The notes under the pieces: generated by a model | Seen by the model: only the letters and a program-made list of their open reading frames with translations | Told to the model about the DNA's origin: nothing | The model's database searches: none | Position numbers and translations under genes: made by a program | Shown here: one piece after another, positions 57,865-64,000 of the stretch | Position numbering within the stretch: position 1 is the first letter of the stretch | Layout: the number at the start of each line of letters is the position of its first letter | NCBI RefSeq assembly: GCF_021228795.1 | Contig: NZ_CP089309.1 | Coordinates: 620,001-684,000, forward strand | DNA: 64,000 nt | Direction of reading: 5' to 3' | Source: Thiocapsa bogorovii | Lineage (GTDB): Bacteria > Pseudomonadota > Gammaproteobacteria > Chromatiales > Chromatiaceae

Positions 57865-58449
57865 ATGAACAACATCGAAAGACAGCCCTGGACAGCATGC
57901 CTCGGCGCCGTTCCCGCGATCCTTCTGCTCTTCGTCTTCCACGCCCATGCCGATGAGCCCTGGACAGCACCCCTGCAACGCGGCGGTCAGGTCGAGGTCG
58001 ATCCACGCACCAACCGCCCGGTCCTCGATCAGAACGGTCGTCGCACGCAACTCTGGGACGGCGTACACCGACTGGAAGACGGCTCGGTCATCCGCATCGA
58101 AGGCGGCCGCGTGGTCCCGACGACCGATATGCTGGCGCCGAGCGGCGCGCCGAGCGAGCCGGCCGCCTCCGACGCCGAAGCGCCGGAGGCGGTCGAAGCC
58201 GACGAAGGCGCGGCCAAGCAGCCGACCGGCGGACGCCTTACGGGCGCCTCACCTTGCGAGCAACTGGTGCTCCGAGTCTGCGGCGCCGCCCGCACCTGTT
58301 GGCAGGAACCCGCTTGCGAGGCCGCGCGCCAACTCCGTCAAATGGAACAGGAGGAGTGGCTTAAAGGAGCCGATCCAGGCCGCGTCACGGAGAGCGGGGA
58401 ACAGTGCGAGGAGGCCATGAGCAACGCATTCTTTGCGCCGTGTCTCTAA
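57865..58449 (+). CDS. Secreted Cys-rich small protein, function unknown
   Basis: A 194-residue protein with a CGGAGGTGA ribosome site before the ATG at 57865. A signal peptide (ACLGAVPAILLLFVFHAHA) is followed by DEPWTAPLQRGGQVEVDPRT, an acidic linker (SDAEAPEAVEADEG) and a C-terminal domain with about six Cys (SPCEQLVLRVCGAARTCWQE ... PACEAARQLRQ ... EQCEEAMSNAFFAPC) that probably form disulfides. Last of the exported three-gene group. Its TAA stop opens a truncated composite repeat. Confidence 0.75.
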   Translation: MNNIERQPWTACLGAVPAILLLFVFHAHADEPWTAPLQRGGQVEVDPRTNRPVLDQNGRRTQLWDGVHRLEDGSVIRIEGGRVVPTTDMLAPSGAPSEPAASDAEAPEAVEADEGAAKQPTGGRLTGASPCEQLVLRVCGAARTCWQEPACEAARQLRQMEQEEWLKGADPGRVTESGEQCEEAMSNAFFAPCL

Positions 58450-58470
58450 ACCGCGCCCAGCGCGGTACGC
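58447..58470 (+). repeat. Composite AACCGCG repeat, copy 8 (left terminus only)
   Basis: TAAACCGCGCCCAGCGCGG and TACGC, identical to the first 24 bp of copy 2, then cut off by the end of the convergent gene. The TAA is the stop of the Cys-rich protein. Confidence 0.8.
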
Positions 58471-58473
58471 GTA

Positions 58474-59712
58474 TCAAGCGCGGCTTCGACACGCCAAAAA
58501 CTGCTTCAGCAGCGTCGGTTGGATCTCGCCCAGCTCGCGTCGCCGGTCGATGGTATCGTCGCCGCTCACCAGCGCATGCAAGAGACGATATGCGGTCGCG
58601 CGATCGTCGCTGGACGCGTCACCCGTTTCGCGGATCACCGCAAAGGCCTTCGGATCCTCCAACAGAAGCCACGCGGGGAAATCCTCGGTCTCCAGTTCAT
58701 CCTCGAGTCCGAGGTCGCCGAACGCCGACCAGAGATCGGCCAGACGACGATCCGGGAACGCCGGGTCACGAAATGCGCGCTCGGCCGCCGACGGATATTC
58801 GCGACAGAGCCACAACCAGTCTCGGCGCGCACCGCACAGATCGCGACCTCGCCAGCAGGCCTCCGCATGGAACAGGACCAGGACCGGATGATCGAGCCAG
58901 TCAGGCTCGGACTCGATCGTCTCCCGCGCGCGCTCCCAGCGCCCTGCCCGCGTCCAGGCAATCGCGGCGTGGAATTCGCCCGTTCCGGGGTCGAAGGGAC
59001 GCCCGGCAAGGCGCTCGTCCACTCGCTCCCCCAGCCGCTCCGCGAGCGCCGCCCACAGGGTCCCGAGGAAATCGCGCGCCCGATGGCCCAGCAGTTGCGC
59101 GGCCAGAGGCCCGATCTCTTCGAGCTCGCGCCATCGCTCCTCGACACGTCCGTCGCGCCCGTTCGCATCCGCATCGTCGAGGGTCTGGATCAATCGGAGA
59201 AAACCGCCGAGCCGCGGATGCTTCGGATCACGGTGCATCAAACGGGCGACCTGATCGCGCGCACGATCCGTGCGGTGCTCGACCAGGGCGGTTCGGACCT
59301 CCTCCTCGAGCAGCAGCGCGGTGCTGTCCTGAAACAGGTCCAGCTGGCAACGCTCCGGGGGAGGCGCATAGGCGAGTGCGCAGGCGCGGGTCAGCTCCGG
59401 ATGCGGACCGATCGACAAGGGACGCTCTCGATCGCCCCAAACCATATGCTCGAGCGGGACGGCGACGAGCTTCTGTCCGCGAGCATAGCCCCCTGAATCC
59501 TCCAGGAATCCAGCAATCGCCTTGGGTGAGGCACGCAGGGCCCCCTGCAGATCCGACCTCCCCCCGGTCCGCCAGGCGACATAGTCCTCGTAGCCAAGCA
59601 GGTCGGCCGCGAGCAGAAGCTCCAGCGGATCGAGCCGCCCCTGCTCGAGCAGCAGACGATCGACCAGCGGTCGCAGTTCTTGATCCGGGATCGCGTCGCG
59701 TACCGAGTCCAT
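58474..59712 (-). CDS. Uncharacterised 412-residue helical protein
   Basis: A long minus-strand frame from the ATG at 59712 with balanced composition and few strands. Repeated short helices such as RTALVEHRTDRARDQVARLM, AAIAWTRAGRWERARETIES and CGARRDWLWLCREYPSAAER suggest TPR-like alpha-solenoid structure. No catalytic motif or signal peptide. It is downstream of a cupin gene by 10 bp on the same strand, so the two are probably co-transcribed. Function unknown. Confidence 0.7.
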   Translation of the reverse strand: MDSVRDAIPDQELRPLVDRLLLEQGRLDPLELLLAADLLGYEDYVAWRTGGRSDLQGALRASPKAIAGFLEDSGGYARGQKLVAVPLEHMVWGDRERPLSIGPHPELTRACALAYAPPPERCQLDLFQDSTALLLEEEVRTALVEHRTDRARDQVARLMHRDPKHPRLGGFLRLIQTLDDADANGRDGRVEERWRELEEIGPLAAQLLGHRARDFLGTLWAALAERLGERVDERLAGRPFDPGTGEFHAAIAWTRAGRWERARETIESEPDWLDHPVLVLFHAEACWRGRDLCGARRDWLWLCREYPSAAERAFRDPAFPDRRLADLWSAFGDLGLEDELETEDFPAWLLLEDPKAFAVIRETGDASSDDRATAYRLLHALVSGDDTIDRRRELGEIQPTLLKQFLACRSRA

Positions 59713-59722
59713 CAGGTCGCCC

Positions 59723-60049
59723 TCAAGCTTCGGTCGAATGGCCGTGAATATGGACGGCCAACCAAAGGCAGCGGGGCTCGGTCGACGTCTTGTTCACGCG
59801 ATGCGGGGTTCCCGCCGGGATGAACCGATAGTCGCCCGAGTGCATGGTGAGCGTCTCTCCGTCGATCCAGAGCTCCGCCTCGCCTTGCAGCAGACAGACC
59901 CACTCGTCCTGGATCTGATCGTAGAGGACGGACTCGGGGCGATCGGTGCTCAGGATGCGCTCGATCCGAACGTTGGAGCAGCGCAACAGCTCCTCGAACG
60001 CCTCGCCGCGATCGATCCGGGGGAGGTCTTGATAAAGATTGCGCGGCAT
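59723..60049 (-). CDS. Cupin-domain protein
   Basis: A 108-residue single cupin. Strand motifs are DEWVCLLQGEAELWIDGE and GDYRFIPAGTPHRVNKT, with metal-ligand candidates Glu of DEW and His of PHRV. Cupins of this size can be isomerases, small-molecule binders or regulatory proteins, so the ligand is unknown. It begins after a non-coding stretch with a variant repeat and runs directly into the 412-residue protein gene. Confidence 0.85.
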   Translation of the reverse strand: MPRNLYQDLPRIDRGEAFEELLRCSNVRIERILSTDRPESVLYDQIQDEWVCLLQGEAELWIDGETLTMHSGDYRFIPAGTPHRVNKTSTEPRCLWLAVHIHGHSTEA

Positions 60050-60092
60050 CCCGGTCAGCCCTCGTCGAGGAAGAATTCAAAACAACCGAACC

Positions 60093-60176
60093 TGAACTGC
60101 GTCTCGCCGAGTCAGAGATTAGCCTCAACCCAGGTCAAATGCAGTGGCCACTAAAGAGGCACCGGACGCAGTTCAG
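60093..60176 (-). repeat. Composite-repeat variant, copy 9 (unit 2 only, AACTGCG termini)
   Basis: CTGAACTGCGTC at the left and GGACGCAGTTCAG at the right are inverted; the family base C in AACCGCG is T in both arms (paired change). On the minus strand it follows the stop of the oxidoreductase as TAG-GGC-TGAACTGCGTCC, the same junction as copy 5. Confidence 0.65.
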
Positions 60177-60178
60177 CC

Positions 60179-63100
60179 CTACAACAGGACGCGCTCGATT
60201 CCGCCGTCCCGCACCCGATCCAAGAACCGCTGCTGCCAGCCCTCGCCCAGCATGCGGTCGGCCAGCTCGACCACGATATAGTCGGTCTTCAGACCCGTGT
60301 CGTCGGTGTACTTGGCAAGACCCTGCTGGCAGGCCGGACAGGCGGTCAAGAGCTTGACCTCGCCGGCGCGGACAACGTCCTGCCCCGTCAGCGCCTGAAT
60401 GCCCGTGGTCAACTCCTCCTGTTTGCGGAACCGCACCTGGTTGGCGATGTCCGGCCGCGAGGTCCCGAGGGTGCCCGCCTCCCCGCAGCAGCGATCCGAG
60501 AGCATCACCGACTGGCCGATCAGACTCGCCGCCACCTTGAGCGGAGCATGGGTCTTCATGGGCGAGTGACAGGGGTCGTGGTAGAGATACTGGACCCCCT
60601 CGACACCCTCCAGACTCACGCCCTTTTCCATCAACCACTCGTGGATGTCGAGCAGACGACAGCCGGGGAAGATGCGCTCGAACTCGTATTTGAGCAGCTG
60701 ATCCATACAGGTCCCGCAGGAGACGACGACCGTGCGGATATCCATGTAATTCAGCGTATTGGCGACACGATGGAAGAGCACCCGATTCTCCATCGTGATC
60801 TGGCGTCCTCGGTCTTCGAGCCCGGCCGAGCGCTGCGGATAACCGCAGCAGAGATAGCCGGGCGGCAGCACGGTCTGGGCGCCTTGCTCGTAGAGCATCG
60901 CGAGTGTGGCCAGCCCGACATCCGAGAAGAGCCGCTCGGAGCCGCAGCCCGGGAAGTAGAAGACCGCTTCGGCGTCCTCCGCCGCCACGCGTGGATCGCG
61001 CAGGATCGGCACCTGGGTCTTGTCCTCGAGTTCGAGGATCTGGCGGAAGGTCCGCTTGGGCAGCTCGACCCGGATCGGGCGACTGACCAGATCCACCACC
61101 TGGGTCGCAAGCATCGGCCGATGCCCGGTCGCGCCCGGCTTAGCGGTGCGCTTCGCGGTCAGTCCAAACGCCTTGGCGACGCGATGGCCGAGATTCATCC
61201 CCGCAAAACCCCATTGGGCGAGGCCCTTGCGAAGCAGTCGCACGGCACGGGGGTCCGTGACGTTCAGGAACTGCATCGCCGCCCAAGAGCCTGCGTTGAA
61301 ACGCTTTTGACCGCGATCGACCAGGATGCGCCGCATCCGCATGGTGACATCACCGAAATCGATGTTCACTGGGCAGGGATTCAGACACTTGTGACAGATG
61401 GTGCAGTGATCCGCCACGTCGTTCATGGCCTCGAAATGGCGCAGCGAGAGACCGCGACGGGTCTGCTCCTCGTAGAGGAAGGCTTCGATAATGAGCCCGG
61501 TGCCCAGGATCTTGTTGCGCGGCGAATAGTTGAGATTCGCCCGGGGCACATGGGTCATGCACTTGGGCTTGCACTTGCCGCAGCGCAGACAGTGTTTGAC
61601 GTCGTCGTTGAGCGCGCCGAGCTCGGTCTCCTCCAGGATGATGGCCTCTTGCTGCACCAACCGCAGCGACGGCGTATAGGCCCCTTCCAGCCCGGAGCCC
61701 GGCATCAGCTTGCCCGGATTGAAGCGCCCGTGCGGGTCGACGCGCTCCTTGTAGGCGACGAAGGCGTCGAGCTTCTCGCGCTCCAGGAACTGCAGCTTGG
61801 TAATGCCGATGCCGTGCTCGCCCGAGATGACCCCGCCCAGATCTGTCGCCAGCGCCATGATGCGCGCGACCAGGCGATCGGCCTCGTGGAGCATGGCGTA
61901 GTCCGATGAATGCACCGGGATATTGGTGTGCACGTTGCCGTCGCCGGCGTGCATGTGCAGGGCGACGAAGAGACGCGAGTCGCGGACTCGAGCGTGAATC
62001 TCTGTCAGGCGCTCGCGCACGCGGGCCAGATCCTGGCCCGAGAAGATTTCATTGAGTCGATCGGCCACCTCGGCGCGCAGCGATTGGCGCAGATCGCGAC
62101 GGAGCATCATGGACAGCAGCGTGTCGCCCTCGCGCATGCGGGCCTTCTCCGCATCGCCAAGTCGATCCAGATGCCTGACCGCCGGCTCGTCCAGCGCACT
62201 CAGGATGATCTGCCAGCGCTGCCGCGCGGCCTGCACGGCCTCGCGCGCCGCATCGCGCTTGGCGCTCAGGATGGCGACGGCCTCGGCCGAGTCCTGATAC
62301 TCGCCCTCCCCGCGCGCCCCAGAGAGATCCCTGGCAAGATCCCCGGCCAGATAGTCGAGCACCGCCGCCATGATGGCGTCCTTGTTGCGGATCGACTGCT
62401 CGATGTTCATCCGCTCGATACCGCGGCTGTAATCGCCGAGCCGGTCGAGCGGGATCACCACGTCCTCGTTGATCTTAAAAGCGTTGGTGTGACGCGAGAT
62501 GGCGGCGGTGCGGGCGCGGTCGAGCCAGAAGCGTTTGCGTGCCTCCGGACTGACCGCGATGAAGCCCTCCCCGTCGCGCGCCTGAGCGAGCGTCACCACC
62601 TGCGCGGCGGCCGTATCGACCAGGGCCTCGTCGTCGCTCACCAGGTCGGCGATCAACACCATCTTAGGCAGCTCGCGCCGCGACGCCTTGGTCGTGTAAT
62701 CCACCGCGCGAACATAGCGCTCGTCGAGATGTTCGAGCCCGGCCATCTGCACGCCCGGCAGGGCTTCGAGATAGTCCTTGACCTCGACGATCGCCGGAAC
62801 GGCCAGATCCAGATCCGTGCCGAAGAACTCCAAACAGACCGTGCGCACATGATCGGGCATCCGATGCAGAATGAAGCGCGCCGAGGTAATGATCCCGTCG
62901 CAGCCTTCCTTTTGAACGCCGGGCAGACCGGAGAGAAACTTGTCCGTCACGTCCTTGCCGAGACCGATCTTGCGCAGGGCCGAGCCGGCCATCTCCAGGA
63001 TCTCGGGCTCGCCCTTGGGCGTCACCCCGTCGGGCAGGAAGCGTCGAATGCGAAACCGCACGAGCGGCTGCTCGTGGATCTTGCCGAGGTTGTGATCCAG

Positions 63101-64000
63101 ACGCTCGACCTCGAGCCAATCCGCATCGGGCGTCACCATCCGCCAGGAGGCCAGATTGTCCAAGGCCGTCCCCCAGAGAACGGCCTTCTTGCCGCCCGCA
63201 TTCATGGCCACGTTGCCGCCGATGCAGGAGGCATCCTGCGAGGTGGGGTCGACCGCGAAAGCCAGACCGGAGCGATCGGCCAGGTCCGACACCCGGCGCG
63301 TGACCACGCCGGCGCCACAACGCACTGTCGGCACGACACCCTCCACACCGGGCAGCGCGATACGCTCCACACCCGAGAGGTCTTCGAGCTTCTCGGTGTT
63401 GATGACGGCCGTCATCGCCTGAAGCGGCACCGCCGATCCCGTGTAGCCCGTACCGCCTCCGCGCGGGATCAACGTCAGACCGGCGTCGATACAGGCCCGC
63501 ACGATCGGCGCAACCTCCGCCTCGGCGTCCGGCGAGATGACCACGAAGGGCATCTCCACGCGCCAGTCCGTTGCATCCGTCGCGTGCGAGACACGCGCCA
63601 GGCCGCCGAAGTCCAAGTTGTCCTTGTGCGTGATCCCGGCGAGCGCCTTGCGCAGGCGCGCGCGCTGCGCCTTCTCCTGCTCGAACCAGTCCGCAAAACG
63701 CTGCACCGCCGCTCGCGCCGCGGTCAGCAGCTCACCGGCCCGACGATTGTCGTTGAGCCGCAGCTCAAACTGATCGAGCCGATGCGCCAGCGCTTGAAGC
63801 AGCAGACGACGACGCTCCGGGTTGTCGATCAGGTCGTCCTGCAGATAGGGGTTGCGCGTCACCACCCACATGTCCCCGAGCACCTCGAAGAGCATCCGCG
63901 CCGAACGTCCGGTCCGGCGGCTGCCGCGCAGCTCCTCGATCAACCGCCACAGCGGCTCCCCGAGGAAACGGATGACGATCTCCCGGTCGGAGAAGGACGT
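60179..64000 (-). CDS. Giant FAD-binding/Fe-S oxidoreductase (DUF3683-type, GlcD-Cys-rich fusion), 5' end outside window
   Basis: At least 1,273 residues; the frame is open to base 64000 (its first readable residues there are [14 protein letters not shown]). It has an FAD_binding_4 domain with [16 protein letters not shown] and [13 protein letters not shown], an FAD-oxidase C domain, [14 protein letters not shown], then two [4Fe-4S] motifs ([24 protein letters not shown]) and CCG domains ([34 protein letters not shown]). It unites functions that in glycolate/D-lactate dehydrogenases lie in separate subunits. The substrate is unknown; a 2-hydroxyacid is likely. Confidence 0.9.
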   Translation of the reverse strand, partial: TSFSDREIVIRFLGEPLWRLIEELRGSRRTGRSARMLFEVLGDMWVVTRNPYLQDDLIDNPERRRLLLQALAHRLDQFELRLNDNRRAGELLTAARAAVQRFADWFEQEKAQRARLRKALAGITHKDNLDFGGLARVSHATDATDWRVEMPFVVISPDAEAEVAPIVRACIDAGLTLIPRGGGTGYTGSAVPLQAMTAVINTEKLEDLSGVERIALPGVEGVVPTVRCGAGVVTRRVSDLADRSGLAFAVDPTSQDASCIGGNVAMNAGGKKAVLWGTALDNLASWRMVTPDADWLEVERLDHNLGKIHEQPLVRFRIRRFLPDGVTPKGEPEILEMAGSALRKIGLGKDVTDKFLSGLPGVQKEGCDGIITSARFILHRMPDHVRTVCLEFFGTDLDLAVPAIVEVKDYLEALPGVQMAGLEHLDERYVRAVDYTTKASRRELPKMVLIADLVSDDEALVDTAAAQVVTLAQARDGEGFIAVSPEARKRFWLDRARTAAISRHTNAFKINEDVVIPLDRLGDYSRGIERMNIEQSIRNKDAIMAAVLDYLAGDLARDLSGARGEGEYQDSAEAVAILSAKRDAAREAVQAARQRWQIILSALDEPAVRHLDRLGDAEKARMREGDTLLSMMLRRDLRQSLRAEVADRLNEIFSGQDLARVRERLTEIHARVRDSRLFVALHMHAGDGNVHTNIPVHSSDYAMLHEADRLVARIMALATDLGGVISGEHGIGITKLQFLEREKLDAFVAYKERVDPHGRFNPGKLMPGSGLEGAYTPSLRLVQQEAIILEETELGALNDDVKHCLRCGKCKPKCMTHVPRANLNYSPRNKILGTGLIIEAFLYEEQTRRGLSLRHFEAMNDVADHCTICHKCLNPCPVNIDFGDVTMRMRRILVDRGQKRFNAGSWAAMQFLNVTDPRAVRLLRKGLAQWGFAGMNLGHRVAKAFGLTAKRTAKPGATGHRPMLATQVVDLVSRPIRVELPKRTFRQILELEDKTQVPILRDPRVAAEDAEAVFYFPGCGSERLFSDVGLATLAMLYEQGAQTVLPPGYLCCGYPQRSAGLEDRGRQITMENRVLFHRVANTLNYMDIRTVVVSCGTCMDQLLKYEFERIFPGCRLLDIHEWLMEKGVSLEGVEGVQYLYHDPCHSPMKTHAPLKVAASLIGQSVMLSDRCCGEAGTLGTSRPDIANQVRFRKQEELTTGIQALTGQDVVRAGEVKLLTACPACQQGLAKYTDDTGLKTDYIVVELADRMLGEGWQQRFLDRVRDGGIERVLL

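Overview
The window is high-GC gammaproteobacterial chromosome. The strongest taxonomic clue is the membrane-linked [NiFe] hydrogenase operon hynS-isp1-isp2-hynL, with two Isp genes between the hydrogenase subunits. That layout is known from purple sulfur bacteria such as Thiocapsa roseopersicina and Allochromatium, so a Thiocapsa-like member of the Chromatiaceae is the best guess (inference from gene order and protein character, not from a database match).

Layout. 0-2.3 kb: a cut-off dolichyl-phosphate-mannose-synthase-like glycosyltransferase and a divergent ArnT/PMT-type membrane glycosyltransferase. 2.3-9.7 kb: mostly minus-strand housekeeping genes (YqhA family, hydrolase-OsmC fusion, DUF455, glycerate 2-kinase, TsaB, one uncharacterised gene). 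9.8-14.2 kb: an adenosine-kinase-like PfkB gene split by a 3,465-bp four-gene transposon. Both gene halves, a 5-bp target duplication and imperfect terminal inverted repeats are visible. 14.4-19.3 kb: comEC, a DUF2062 gene, lolD and lolC/E. 19.5-28.6 kb: a signalling block with a CheB-CheR-PAS protein, a PAS-GGDEF-EAL protein whose EAL domain looks catalytically dead, a STAS-like protein and a FixL/FixJ-like pair. 28.9-35.4 kb: agmatine deiminase and the hydrogenase operon, which ends in a clear terminator. 35.9-38.4 kb: rsgA and rtcB. 38.4-42.4 kb: a decayed region beside tRNA-Arg(ACG). It holds a partial tRNA copy in direct repeat, gene scraps, and an orphan 537-aa protein preceded by a strongly foldable leader. 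42.5-47.3 kb: mazG, a Nudix gene, ispG, a GlcG/HbpS-like secreted protein and arfB. 47.5-53.3 kb: purL and a stand-alone MurE-like ligase. 53.5-58.4 kb: a dicarboxylate symporter and three exported-protein genes, two with predicted Cys-His active sites. 58.5-64 kb: an uncharacterised protein, a cupin, and a very large FAD/Fe-S oxidoreductase running off the window.

Two structures stand out. First, a two-part intergenic repeat of about 190 bp occurs nine times, whole or partial. Each part is bounded by AACCGCG-type inverted termini. In eight of nine cases the repeat begins at, or 3 nt after, a gene's stop codon, and in six the terminal TAA of the repeat is itself the stop codon. Second, the orphan 537-aa gene at 39 kb is preceded by a leader closed by a perfect 11-bp helix ending 4 nt before the first possible start codon. 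This RNA-then-protein layout recalls mobile RNA-guided systems, but any function is unproven.
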